This document shows, piece by piece, positions 23,585-32,259 of a stretch of DNA of 35,837 bases (positions within the stretch are counted from its first letter, which is position 1; each line of letters begins with the position of its first letter). Both the position numbers and the translations under genes were made by a program. Under the pieces are notes generated by a model. The model was not told the origin of the DNA, did no database searches, and saw nothing but the letters and a program-made list of their open reading frames with translations. This DNA comes from DAOVVL01 sp965603095 (GTDB lineage Bacteria > Pseudomonadota > Alphaproteobacteria > Rhodospirillales > Magnetovibrionaceae): contig CBFDBQ010000019.1 of assembly GCA_965603095.1 (NCBI GenBank), forward strand, positions 1-35,837, in the 5' to 3' direction.

Positions 23585-24088
23585 ATGGAAAATTCACCGC
23601 TAAAAGTTCTTTTCCTATGCACAGGAAATTCTGCTCGTTCAATAATGGCAGAAGCATTATTGAATTATTATGGGCAAGGTCGATTTGCAGCATTTAGCGC
23701 CGGCAGCAAACCTGTGGGCCAGATTAACCCGTTTGTATTGGAAACCCTGAGCGAGATTGGCATTCCCACCGAGGGCCTTAGGTCTAAAAGCTGGAATGAA
23801 TTTGTTACCGCACGCGCACCGCATCTTGATGTGGTGATAACGGTTTGTGACAACGCGGCAAATGAAACTTGCCCGGTGTGGTATTCGACCCCGGTACAGC
23901 AACATTGGAGCTTTGACGACCCAGCTCTCGCCCAAGGAGCCGATATGGTAAAACGCTTTGAAACAAGGCGTGTATATTCAGAAATTGAATCGCAAATAAG
24001 AAAGTTTATTGCCCTGCCGGATGAAAGTTTTATTTCTGAAAGACTTGAAACTGAGCTTCTGACTATTTCACCTAGAAAATATCGCTAA
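23585..24088 (+). CDS. arsC: Low-molecular-weight phosphatase-fold arsenate reductase (thioredoxin-type ArsC-like)
   Basis: A 167-aa protein of the LMW protein-tyrosine-phosphatase fold. The P-loop is CTGNSARS (C12, R18). Two more cysteines, C88 and C95 in TVCDNAANETCPVW, sit in the order and spacing of the redox relay in thioredoxin-dependent ArsC enzymes, which reduce arsenate to arsenite. The HWSFDDPA motif supplies the general-acid aspartate. The C-terminal ~35 residues are an extra tail beyond the common ~135-aa enzymes. No arsenite exporter or ArsR lies nearby. Arsenate reduction is likely; a phosphatase or other role is not excluded. Confidence 0.85.
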   Translation: MENSPLKVLFLCTGNSARSIMAEALLNYYGQGRFAAFSAGSKPVGQINPFVLETLSEIGIPTEGLRSKSWNEFVTARAPHLDVVITVCDNAANETCPVWYSTPVQQHWSFDDPALAQGADMVKRFETRRVYSEIESQIRKFIALPDESFISERLETELLTISPRKYR

Positions 24089-24101
24089 TATCAAATATTT
24101 T

Positions 24102-24761
24102 TTAACGACGCATGAATATTGTCCACTCATCAAGCGGATAGTCGGTCACAATTTCAACATTAGGCGTTAATGTTTTTGCGTATTCAACCGCATCTTCCAT
24201 ATCAGCGTAATAAAGGTCGGTTAATTTTGACCCTGAATTTGCATCCAGCATATTAAACGCTAAGCCTTTTTTGGTATTTTGCCATAGCAAGCGAATGCTA
24301 GAGTGGACATAGTCACGCCACAGGTGCTCAATCGCACCTAACGACATATTAAATGTTCCGGAAGCGAATGAATAATCAGCCATTTCTGATGCGCGCGCAC
24401 TATGAATAAAATTTGCACGGTTGTCATGGTTGCGAATGCGGGCGGCGTCTACCATTTCCATTGAAATGTCATAGCCGAAATATTTACTTTCGTTCATTAG
24501 CGGATTGTTTTTTAATATTTCAAAAAACGCACCATACCCGCAACCAAGATCATTTATGGATATATTGCCGGAAAGGTCTGATGGGTCCACCACCTGAAGA
24601 AGAACTTCATGACGAAGTGTTTGGCCTTCTTCGTGTTTCCAAAAAACGCCATGGGCTGTCGGCCCGCACTCTTTTAGGCGGTGGTCGTAGACCTGCCCAA
24701 TTAGCTCTAGCAAATCGCCTATGTCACTGGGCGGTTGTATGGTTAGTTCTGATGTTCCCAT
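24102..24761 (-). CDS. Class I SAM-dependent methyltransferase, substrate unknown
   Basis: A 219-aa soluble protein with a Rossmann methyltransferase core. Motif I is INDLGCGYGAFFEIL, motif II acidic strand YFGYDISMEMVDAAR, and the post-I strand AIEHLW is at the expected distance. The N-terminal stretch (YDHRLKECGPTAHGVFWKHEEGQ) is unlike the small-molecule methyltransferases I know well, so the substrate is not assigned. ATG 24761 follows a GGGG-containing site. It converges with arsC (13 bases between stops) and lies 78 bases downstream of ygfZ. Function beyond SAM binding is open. Confidence 0.82.
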   Translation of the reverse strand: MGTSELTIQPPSDIGDLLELIGQVYDHRLKECGPTAHGVFWKHEEGQTLRHEVLLQVVDPSDLSGNISINDLGCGYGAFFEILKNNPLMNESKYFGYDISMEMVDAARIRNHDNRANFIHSARASEMADYSFASGTFNMSLGAIEHLWRDYVHSSIRLLWQNTKKGLAFNMLDANSGSKLTDLYYADMEDAVEYAKTLTPNVEIVTDYPLDEWTIFMRR

Positions 24762-24839
24762 TGCGGGCGGCCCCTGTGGTTATGTTGGCTGGGATACTAA
24801 CAGCGCAAGGCTCACCTGAACAGGGCTAGCTGCGGTTGT

Positions 24840-25739
24840 TTATTCGGGCTGTCCGATTACCATCCAATCGGGGACCATGGGCTTGATGCTGGCGTTGCCG
24901 GCTGCCAGCCCATCAATATCAGATATGTTTTCCACCCTTATCAAGGCAAGGCCAATATCGTTAGCGTTTGATTTCATTTCACCAACCTCGCGCTCGCCGC
25001 TGGTAATTATTGTTCCAGGTTCAGGTGCTGGCCCATCAATGGATACTGGGAATAATCTTTTTTTCACTAGGCCGCGATATTTTGTTCTGGCGGTGACTTC
25101 TTGCCCAATGTAGCAACCCTTTTCAAAAGAAACGCCACCTAGTTCTTCAAATCCATTTTCCAATAAAAGCGCACGGTCAACGGTCATATCGCGGCTACCA
25201 TCTGGCAGGCCAAGGCCTATGCGTAGATGGTCATAATCAATAACGTCTGCATTTTTAATGTTGGCATCAGCTAGTGCACTTTCGGCTAATTTTTTTTCTG
25301 CAATTATTCTGGCGCCTGCTTTTTCTAATCTAGGATCAATAAATGCAACTCCACCAGCAAAGGGGGCAGAACTGCCAGCACCACCCGTGAGTCCAAGAAT
25401 ATTTAATGCGTCACCACCAAAAACGGTAAACACTGAAAGATTATCCGTTTCATCGGATGCTTCTACATTTGCCTTTAGCTTGTACATGGAAAGTTTTTTA
25501 AATAATTCCAGGTGCCTTCCGCCCTCACAATCTAAAACCAATGCGTCATCAATTTCTGCAATAAAGAAATCAAACAGGTATTTTCCTTGGGCAGTCAAAA
25601 AGGCAGACCAAATACCGCGGCTGGGGGAAACCGTGCTTACATCACCAGAAACTAGCCCTTGTAGGAATTCATGGGCATCTGGCCCGGCAATTCTTATTAT
25701 TCCGCGGTCGTTCAGGTGGACGAAAGATGTGTCGTTCAT
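24840..25739 (-). CDS. ygfZ: YgfZ/GcvT-like folate-binding protein, Fe-S cluster maintenance
   Basis: A tetrahydrofolate-binding protein of the YgfZ/IBA57 group (299 aa from ATG 25739, with AAGGAA nine bases upstream; the frame is open further but without a ribosome site). In E. coli, YgfZ supports the assembly or repair of Fe-S enzymes such as MiaB. The defining motif KGCYIGQEVTART, with its conserved cysteine, is intact, and the N-terminal GPDAHEFLQGLVSGDV is the GcvT-like opening. It is divergent from the glycosyltransferase operon 155 bases away. Confidence 0.93.
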   Translation of the reverse strand: MNDTSFVHLNDRGIIRIAGPDAHEFLQGLVSGDVSTVSPSRGIWSAFLTAQGKYLFDFFIAEIDDALVLDCEGGRHLELFKKLSMYKLKANVEASDETDNLSVFTVFGGDALNILGLTGGAGSSAPFAGGVAFIDPRLEKAGARIIAEKKLAESALADANIKNADVIDYDHLRIGLGLPDGSRDMTVDRALLLENGFEELGGVSFEKGCYIGQEVTARTKYRGLVKKRLFPVSIDGPAPEPGTIITSGEREVGEMKSNANDIGLALIRVENISDIDGLAAGNASIKPMVPDWMVIGQPE

Positions 25740-25864
25740 TTGGAGCGTTTCCTTAAGGTAGCTCATGTTTATTGACAATAAAGGTGGGGTATCCGGTGGC
25801 AGATGGCAAGCCCTGACACACACTTTACCGGGTTAATAGCGAGGCAACACCAAGCATCTATGCA

Positions 25865-25870
25865 AGGAGG
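25865..25870 (+). promoter_or_regulatory. Displaced AGGAGG before the GT9 gene
   Basis: A full AGGAGG lies 24 bases before ATG 25895, too far to serve it. It is one base before TTG 25872, which would encode only four codons (MTFV) before a TAA stop. No other ribosome site precedes ATG 25895. It may be a leader minicistron, a start on a different register, or a chance match. Confidence 0.4.
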
Positions 25871-25894
25871 CTTGACGTTCGTATAAAGCTAGTC

Positions 25895-26869
25895 ATGAGA
25901 ATTCTTTTTATTACATCTACCAGAATAGGCGACGCGATAATTTCCTCAGGGATTCTGGGGCAATTGCTGGCCAATAACCCTAATGCACAGGTGAGCATTG
26001 CCTGCGGTCCGTTGGCAAAAGAGCTGTTCGAAGGGGTTCCGGGGCTTGAACAGATAATAGTGTTGGAAAAAAAGCCGTATTCGCTTCACTGGTTGGAAAT
26101 GTGGAAACAATGCATTGGGCGCATATGGGATGTGGTGATTGATTTACGCAATGCACCACTAAGCGCACTTTTGCTTTCAAAGCGTCAATACCATCTTGGT
26201 AAAGCGGCCAAAGATGGTAGGCACCGTGTTGTAGCGCTTGCATCATTATTGGGGCTAGAAAATAATCCGCCCGGGCCAAGGTTGTGGTCTCGCGCTATTG
26301 ATATCAAAGAAGCCGCAAACCTTATTCCAGATGGCGGCCCTGATAATTCACCAGTGCTTGGTCTTGGTCCCAGCGCAAACTGGATAGGCAAGGTCTGGCC
26401 AGCAGAAAATTTTACTGCCCTTGCTTTGCGGCTTGTGGCTGATGATGGAATTATTCCCGGCGGCCGAATTGCTATATTTGCCCATGAAAGCGAACGTGAA
26501 ATGGTTACCCCAATTATGGATGCACTTAAAGACAAAGGAATTGGCGTTATTGATCTTGTCGGCAGCCGTCATTTACTAACGGTGTATGAGGCACTCAAAC
26601 GCTGTGCATTTTATGTTGGCAACGATTCTGGTCTAATGCATATGGCGGCCGCAGCAGGGGTGCCGACCCTTGGCCTTTTTGGCCCTTCGCGCGAAGACCA
26701 TTATGCACCATGGGGTAACAAGTGCGCGTCTGTGCGTACAGATGCTTCTTATGATGATATATTCCCTTCCAAGGATGAAGTATTAAAAGTAGGAAGTCTT
26801 ATGGGAACGTTGGATGTAGATAAAGCAGAACGCAAGGCGCGTGAACTTTGGCAAAATAAGGGAAAATAA
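25895..26869 (+). CDS. Glycosyltransferase family 9 (heptosyltransferase-like)
   Basis: A 324-aa GT-B enzyme of the heptosyltransferase family, which adds heptose or related sugars to lipopolysaccharide core or other surface glycans at the inner face of the membrane. The N-terminal RILFITSTRIGDAIISSGIL is the family opening (conserved R-x-GD). The nucleotide-sugar domain has GLGPSANWIGKVWP and the C-terminal block YVGNDSGLMHMAAAAGVPTLGLFGPS. It is the first gene of a tight GT9-GT4-asnB group (three-base gap to the next). The ATG has no nearby Shine-Dalgarno sequence; see the site at 25865. The sugar is not determinable. Confidence 0.9.
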   Translation: MRILFITSTRIGDAIISSGILGQLLANNPNAQVSIACGPLAKELFEGVPGLEQIIVLEKKPYSLHWLEMWKQCIGRIWDVVIDLRNAPLSALLLSKRQYHLGKAAKDGRHRVVALASLLGLENNPPGPRLWSRAIDIKEAANLIPDGGPDNSPVLGLGPSANWIGKVWPAENFTALALRLVADDGIIPGGRIAIFAHESEREMVTPIMDALKDKGIGVIDLVGSRHLLTVYEALKRCAFYVGNDSGLMHMAAAAGVPTLGLFGPSREDHYAPWGNKCASVRTDASYDDIFPSKDEVLKVGSLMGTLDVDKAERKARELWQNKGK

Positions 26870-26872
26870 TTT

Positions 26873-27919
26873 ATGGGTTCGATGCGCATTATGCAGGTTA
26901 TGGCTGGGGCTGAATTTGGTGGGGCAGAAGCCTTCTTTACCCGCCTTGTAACAGGACTTGCCGCTCATGGTCTGGAGCAAAACGTACTTATTCGCCCCAA
27001 CAAGGCGCGCGAGGATACGTTGAAGAAAGCAGGGATAGAACCTGTATTATTAAAGTTTGGTGGCAGGTTTGATTTTCTTACACCGATTGCCATACGCAAC
27101 CAATTGCGTGATTTTCACCCTAATTTGGTTTTGACATGGATGAGCCGTGCCACAATAAAAATGCCTAGGAAAAAATTGGCTGATGTAAGCTATACTCACG
27201 TTGCAAGGCTGGGCGGCTATTACGACCTTAAATATTACCAACATTGCGACCATCTTATAGGCAACACCCAAGACATAGTTGACTACCTTGTTAAGGAAGG
27301 GTGGCCAAAAGAGCGTGCGCATTATTTACCTAATTTTGTTGCGGATGATGTTAGGAAGCCAGTTTCGCGCAAGGAATTACACGTTCCGGATGGAGCAAAG
27401 CTGGTTATGGCGTTGGGGCGGCTTCATGAAAACAAGGCATTCGATACACTAATTCAGGCACTTTCATTTCTGCCCAATATTTATTTGTGTATTGCTGGCG
27501 AAGGCCCCGAACGAGAAGCGCTTGAAGCAATTGCCTTGAAAGAAGGTGTTCGTCCGCGCATTCGTTTTCTTGGCTGGCGCGAAGATGCAGGCGCGCTTTT
27601 GGCCGCAAGCGATATTTTTGTTTGCCCATCTCGGCACGAACCGTTGGGTAACGTGGTTATTGAAGCATGGGCGCAATCATGCCCAGTGGTGGCGGCATCA
27701 TCACAAGGGCCAGTTCAATTAATAAAGGATGGTGAAAACGGATTGTTGGTGCCCATAGACGAGCCAGAAGCTATGGCCATAGCCATAAAACGGGTATTGG
27801 ATGATAACGAATTAAGCAAATCATTGGGAAGCAGAGGACGGGCTTCATACGAGGACGGTTTCACCGAAGCGAGTGTAATAAAACGTTATCTTGATTTCTT
27901 TCAACAGGTGGCTGGCTAA
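26873..27919 (+). CDS. Glycosyltransferase family 4
   Basis: A 348-aa retaining GT-B glycosyltransferase (family 4, glycosyl_trans_1 domain). The N-terminal acceptor domain begins RIMQVMAGAEFGGAEAFFTRL. The donor domain has ALGRLHENKAFDTLIQAL, the loop GEGPEREALEAIA, and the E-x7-E motif in SRHEPLGNVVIEAWAQSCPVVA. It adds a sugar to a lipid or glycan acceptor in the cytoplasm. The ribosome site AAGGGA overlaps the end of the GT9 gene, and its stop codon overlaps the asnB start by one base, so the three genes are translationally coupled. Acceptor and sugar unknown. Confidence 0.92.
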   Translation: MGSMRIMQVMAGAEFGGAEAFFTRLVTGLAAHGLEQNVLIRPNKAREDTLKKAGIEPVLLKFGGRFDFLTPIAIRNQLRDFHPNLVLTWMSRATIKMPRKKLADVSYTHVARLGGYYDLKYYQHCDHLIGNTQDIVDYLVKEGWPKERAHYLPNFVADDVRKPVSRKELHVPDGAKLVMALGRLHENKAFDTLIQALSFLPNIYLCIAGEGPEREALEAIALKEGVRPRIRFLGWREDAGALLAASDIFVCPSRHEPLGNVVIEAWAQSCPVVAASSQGPVQLIKDGENGLLVPIDEPEAMAIAIKRVLDDNELSKSLGSRGRASYEDGFTEASVIKRYLDFFQQVAG

Positions 27920-29697
27920 TGTGCGGAATTGCCGGAATAATTTCCAATGGTTCTGGCTCACCGGATGAAACCTGTCTCGGGCGCATGGAAAAGGCGCTGG
28001 CCCATCGTGGCCCCGATGGCAGTGGGCGCTATGTATCTGGCTCATGCGCTATGGTCCATACCCGTCTTGCGATTGTTGACCTTGAAACCGGCGATCAGCC
28101 GTTTGTTGACACAGGTAATGCGGGCAAGGAAATTGCCCTTATTGCTAATGGCGAAATTTACAATAATCCCGAACTGCGATCCCACATGGCGGGGACTAAT
28201 TTTAAAACAAAATCCGACTGCGAACCGCCGTTATTTTTATATATGGAGCATGGGGTAGAATTTACCAAAAAACTTCGCGGTATGTATGCGATTGCAATTT
28301 GGGATAAAGCAAGAAATAGACTTGTGCTGGTACGCGATCCATTTGGAATTAAGCCGCTTTATTACGCCGAAACGGAAAAAGGTTTTGTTTTTGCATCACA
28401 ACCAAGCGCAATAATTAAATCCGGTCTTGTGGATGCCAAACTTAACGGCGATGCCCGCGATGAATTATTACAGTTACAGTTTATTACCGGGCGCAAAACT
28501 GCGTTTTTAGGAATCAATCGCGTTCTTCCCGGTGAAACATTAATTATCGAAAATGGTAAAATAATTGAACGCCACATCATAAACGCCATACCAGCAGGCA
28601 GCCCCAAAGGAACACCTAAGGGCAAGGCGTTATTTAAATTAGATAGCGTTCTAAATGATAGTATCAAGGTGCATCAGCGTGCAGATGTTCCCTATGGAAT
28701 GTTTCTTTCCGGCGGGATTGATTCCTCCACATTATTGGCCATGATGAGCAGGTTAAACCCCAACCCGGTTGTTGCCTTTACCGCAGGCTTTCCCGGAACC
28801 AATGTTGCTGATGAACGCAACCTTGCCCGTAAATTGGCAAAGGCCGAAGGGGCGGAGCATATCGAAATAGAATTTGATGCAGATGATATGTGGAAAACAT
28901 TGCCCAGCATTGCTTCGCACATGGATGATCCAGCTGCTGATTATGCGCTATTGCCCACATGGAAACTGGCTGAGGCGGCTAAAAAAAATGGAATCAAAGT
29001 TGTATTAACCGGCGAGGGTGGCGATGAATTATTTGGTGGCTATGGCCGCTATCGTAGCGCCAGAAGAATGTTTTTTAGAAAAGATATGTACCGCAAGGGT
29101 ATACTTGAAAATGCAGGCGTTTTAGCGAGCGTTGATAATTCCAGAAAATGGCGTCAAGGAATGGAAAGAGCCACCACCGATGCCGTCAGTCCGGAACGCA
29201 CCCGTTTGCAACAGGTTCAGGCTCAAGATATTGCCACATGGTTGCCAGCTGATTTATTGGGCAAGGTTGACCGGATGCTTATGGCCCATGGGGTTGAGGG
29301 AAGGGTACCATTTTTAGATCCAGAAATTGCTGATTTTGCATTTTTGCTTCCCGACGGTTTAAAGGTAAGACGCGGTCTTGGTCACGGATTAGGCAAGTGG
29401 ATTTTGCGTAAATGGTTGGAAACAGCCATGCCTGAGGCCCAGCCGTTTTCGCGCAAACGCGGATTTAGCGTTCCGGTTGGTGAATGGATGTCTAAAAGAG
29501 ACCAAGATTTGGCCCGGGCAGTGTCTGGACAGGAAGGAATAGCCGAAATTTGCCGCCCGGACGCGGTAAAAGAGCTTTTCTTGAACAATGGTTCCAAAAC
29601 CACAAAAGCTAGGTGGGCCTTGCTTTTTTATGCGGTATGGCATCAAGTTCACATTGTAGGGAGCGACCCAAAGGGCAGTGTTTTTGATATTATTTAA
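27919..29697 (+). CDS. asnB: Glutamine-hydrolysing asparagine synthase (AsnB-type)
   Basis: A 592-aa two-domain amidotransferase. The glutaminase starts directly with nucleophile C2 (MCGIAGIISN) and has the conserved LAHRGPDG-type block ALAHRGPDGSGR and HTRLAIVDLETGDQP. The synthetase domain has the ATP PP-loop SGGIDSS (264-270) and LTGEGGDELFGGYGRY. It would make asparagine from aspartate, or amidate a carboxylated sugar or peptide. Its position as third gene behind two glycosyltransferases, overlapping by TAATG, suggests the second option: many polysaccharide clusters carry an AsnB homologue that amidates a uronic acid. The C-terminus is complete (LFYAVWHQVHIVG). Confidence 0.92.
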   Translation: MCGIAGIISNGSGSPDETCLGRMEKALAHRGPDGSGRYVSGSCAMVHTRLAIVDLETGDQPFVDTGNAGKEIALIANGEIYNNPELRSHMAGTNFKTKSDCEPPLFLYMEHGVEFTKKLRGMYAIAIWDKARNRLVLVRDPFGIKPLYYAETEKGFVFASQPSAIIKSGLVDAKLNGDARDELLQLQFITGRKTAFLGINRVLPGETLIIENGKIIERHIINAIPAGSPKGTPKGKALFKLDSVLNDSIKVHQRADVPYGMFLSGGIDSSTLLAMMSRLNPNPVVAFTAGFPGTNVADERNLARKLAKAEGAEHIEIEFDADDMWKTLPSIASHMDDPAADYALLPTWKLAEAAKKNGIKVVLTGEGGDELFGGYGRYRSARRMFFRKDMYRKGILENAGVLASVDNSRKWRQGMERATTDAVSPERTRLQQVQAQDIATWLPADLLGKVDRMLMAHGVEGRVPFLDPEIADFAFLLPDGLKVRRGLGHGLGKWILRKWLETAMPEAQPFSRKRGFSVPVGEWMSKRDQDLARAVSGQEGIAEICRPDAVKELFLNNGSKTTKARWALLFYAVWHQVHIVGSDPKGSVFDII

Positions 29698-29760
29698 TAT
29701 TATACTTAGATGTGATGAATACTATTTTCTTTAAGGTAAAATACTGAAATTATAGAAAAC

Positions 29761-30255
29761 ATGACCGATACAAAAGAGCCAGATAATAACGATAAAAGAA
29801 TATTACCTGACAGTGTTTCTGATGCTGAAGATGGCGACTCTTCGCATGGATTTAACAAAATAAACCTTAAGAATAATATACCAATCTTTGACGAGGGTGA
29901 TGTGGGTGACGCTGCTTATCTTATACTCAAAGGTAGCGTTGAAATTCGCAAAGGGGTGCGCACGTCATCACCACAAATATTGGCGACATTGGGCAAAGGC
30001 GATGCCTTTGGTGAAATGGCATTATTTGATGACGGCCCCCGTATGGCACAGGCCATTGCACGCACGGACGTTATTGCAATTCGAATTTCCCGAGACGAAT
30101 TTGTCAAACGCCTGGATTCGATCGACCCCATAATGCGCACGACCATACTTTACATGGTAAAGCGCGTTCGCGACATGACCAGCGAATTCATGCGCCGCAA
30201 AAGCACCGATTGGCATGATTGGCGCAAAGATGATAAACCACCATATATAAGATAA
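29761..30255 (+). CDS. Stand-alone cyclic-nucleotide-binding domain protein
   Basis: A 164-aa soluble protein. A hydrophilic acidic N-terminus (residues 1-37) is followed by a cNMP-binding beta-roll: IPIFDEGDVGDAAYLILKGSVEI, then the phosphate-binding cassette GDAFGEMALFDDGPRMAQA, with the conserved E and R that grip the cyclic phosphate. A C-terminal helix (FVKRLDSIDPIMRTTILYMVKRVRDM) matches the CRP dimer helix, but no helix-turn-helix follows; the tail is only SEFMRRKSTDWHDWRKDD. It therefore senses a cyclic nucleotide, or has lost that ability, and must act through protein contacts. Lies between asnB and pyrC, 28 bases from pyrC. Confidence 0.87.
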   Translation: MTDTKEPDNNDKRILPDSVSDAEDGDSSHGFNKINLKNNIPIFDEGDVGDAAYLILKGSVEIRKGVRTSSPQILATLGKGDAFGEMALFDDGPRMAQAIARTDVIAIRISRDEFVKRLDSIDPIMRTTILYMVKRVRDMTSEFMRRKSTDWHDWRKDDKPPYIR

Positions 30256-30283
30256 TTAAATACATCATCTAGGTAATTAAAAA

Positions 30284-31324
30284 ATGACATCACCTGCCAG
30301 CATTACAATTCGTCGTCCCGATGACTGGCACGTTCATTTGCGCGATGATGAAATTCTTTTGGCGGTTGCGCCGTTTACCGCAAATGTATTTGCTCGCGCC
30401 ATTATAATGCCAAACCTTAAAAATCCAATCGCAACCACCGCCGATGCAACCCAGTATCGCGAGCGCATAATAAAAGCGACCAATGGTTATGACTTTACCC
30501 CGTTGATGACCGCTTATTTAACCGACAATACCAATGCATCAGATATTGAAAATGGTTTTAAAAGTGGAGTCTTTACGGCGGCGAAATTATACCCAGCCGG
30601 CGCCACCACCAATTCAGAAAGTGGTGTAACAAATATAGAAAAGATTTCAGCGGTAATTGAAAAAATGGAAGAACTTTCCATGCCGTTGTTGGTTCATGGC
30701 GAGGTTACAAGCCCGGATATAGATATTTTTGATCGCGAAGCGGTGTTCATCGACCGGGTGTTAGGGCCTTTGCTTAACAAACATCCGGCTTTGAAGGTTG
30801 TATTTGAACACATTACAACCTCACAGGCAGTTCAATTTGTCCGGGCACAGGGCCCACGGGTTGGTGCGACCATTACCGTCCACCATTTAATGATTAATCG
30901 TAGCGATATGTTCAAAGGCGGAATTCGCCCCCATCTATATTGCCTACCGGTGGCCAAGCGCGAAGGGCATAGATTATCATTGATTGAAGCGGCTACATCG
31001 GGCGAAGAAAGTTTCTTTCTTGGGACCGATACTGCGCCGCATACGGTACACGCCAAGGAAAGCGCCTGTGGCTGTGCCGGTATTTTTTCAAGCCCAGCGG
31101 CGATTGAAATGTATGCACAAGTTTTTGACGAAGCGGGCGCACTGGATAAGCTTGAAACATTTGCCAGCCTTAATGGCCCGGCATTTTATGGCATGGATGC
31201 AAATAGTGATGAAATAACCCTTATTCGTGAAACATGGAAAGTGCCAGAAGCAGTTGATGTTAATGGCGGTGAAAGCATTTCACCATTCATGACGGGAAAT
31301 GAAATCAACTGGAAGATTTCTTAG
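30284..31324 (+). CDS. pyrC: Dihydroorotase, class II
   Basis: Closes carbamoyl-aspartate to dihydroorotate, the third step of pyrimidine synthesis (346 aa). The zinc ligands and catalytic residues are visible: RRPDDWHVHLRDD (H-x-H), the carboxylated lysine in FTAAKLYPAGATTNS, LLVHGEV, VFEHITTSQAV, and the catalytic aspartate in LGTDTAPHTVHAKESACGCAG. This is the compact single-function E. coli-type enzyme. Start ATG 30284 follows AGGT. The EamA gene follows after 14 bases and may be co-transcribed. Confidence 0.97.
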   Translation: MTSPASITIRRPDDWHVHLRDDEILLAVAPFTANVFARAIIMPNLKNPIATTADATQYRERIIKATNGYDFTPLMTAYLTDNTNASDIENGFKSGVFTAAKLYPAGATTNSESGVTNIEKISAVIEKMEELSMPLLVHGEVTSPDIDIFDREAVFIDRVLGPLLNKHPALKVVFEHITTSQAVQFVRAQGPRVGATITVHHLMINRSDMFKGGIRPHLYCLPVAKREGHRLSLIEAATSGEESFFLGTDTAPHTVHAKESACGCAGIFSSPAAIEMYAQVFDEAGALDKLETFASLNGPAFYGMDANSDEITLIRETWKVPEAVDVNGGESISPFMTGNEINWKIS

Positions 31325-31338
31325 AAGAAAGATAGCCC

Positions 31339-32256
31339 GTGTCCAGAATTCAAGCACATCTTATGTTGCTGTTGACCGCAATGATTTGGGGTTCAACCTT
31401 TATCGTCCAGAAAACTGCATTTAGCGGCGAAGATGCTACGCTTGATGGTGCCGTTGGCCCTATTTTATTCACATCAATTAGGTTTATTCTTGGGGCGTTG
31501 GTTATTTTGCCATTTGTGTGGCGTGAAAAAAAACGCAAAGTGGTGCCGCTTTCAAGCAACCACATGATGATATTTGTTCTGACTGGCGTGGTGTTGTTCA
31601 TTGCAAGCATCACCCAGCAAATTGGTATTATAACTACATCTGTTACCAATGCTGGGTTCTTGACCGCATTTTATGTTCCGTTGGTTCCCATATTGGCGTT
31701 GGTCATGTTTGGCACATGGCCACGCATTATTGTCTGGCCTGCCGCAATGGGGTGCGTTGGCGGGGCGTACTTGCTTAACGGTGGCAATTTAACTGAATTT
31801 TCAACTGGCGATATTTGGGTTTTATTAAGTGCAATTTTTTGGGCACTGCACATTACGCTTGTTGGAATATTTGTAACATCCAGCTCCAGACCGTTTGCCC
31901 TTTCGTTTATTCAGTTTGGAATCAGCGGGTTAATTGGCCTTGTTGGCGCCACCATGTTTGAAACAATAGACATATCCGGAATTATAAATATTGCACCGGA
32001 AATAATTTATGCAGGCGTGATTTCGGTTGGCATTGCCTACACCATGCAGGTTGTGGCCCAGCGCCATACCCATCCGGCCACCGCCGCAATAATAATGAGC
32101 TCGGAAATGCTGTTTGCCGCATTATTTGCCGCAGCATTTTTGGGCGAACGCCTTGATAGCATGGCGTTATTTGGTTGTGGCTTGATATTTATAAGCGCGT
32201 TTGCCGTTGAGGTTGCGCCATATTTAAAAATAAGAAGACCTGCCAAGGTAAGATAA
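31339..32256 (+). CDS. EamA/DMT-family transporter
   Basis: A 305-aa integral membrane protein with about ten predicted helices in two EamA repeats, of the drug/metabolite transporter superfamily that exports amino acids or metabolites. The N-terminal repeat starts MLLLTAMIWGSTFIVQKTAF, the family's typical W-G-x-x-F opening. The second repeat includes GDIWVLLSAIFWALHITLVG. The start is GTG 31339, preceded only by AAGAAAGA; the internal ATG 31363 is an alternative. It converges with the ABC permease gene, with three bases between stop codons. Substrate unknown. Confidence 0.9.
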   Translation: MSRIQAHLMLLLTAMIWGSTFIVQKTAFSGEDATLDGAVGPILFTSIRFILGALVILPFVWREKKRKVVPLSSNHMMIFVLTGVVLFIASITQQIGIITTSVTNAGFLTAFYVPLVPILALVMFGTWPRIIVWPAAMGCVGGAYLLNGGNLTEFSTGDIWVLLSAIFWALHITLVGIFVTSSSRPFALSFIQFGISGLIGLVGATMFETIDISGIINIAPEIIYAGVISVGIAYTMQVVAQRHTHPATAAIIMSSEMLFAALFAAAFLGERLDSMALFGCGLIFISAFAVEVAPYLKIRRPAKVR

Positions 32257-32259
32257 AAA

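Noticed and set aside
24076..24103. AAAATAT/ATATTTT hairpin with T-run between arsC and the methyltransferase gene
   Set aside because: Only seven A-T pairs; too weak to call a terminator with confidence.
30325..30341. TGGCAC...TTGC resembling a sigma-54 promoter
   Set aside because: The GG and GC elements are 11 bases apart instead of 10, and the site lies inside pyrC. A similar 11-base near-match near 32977 lies inside a permease gene.
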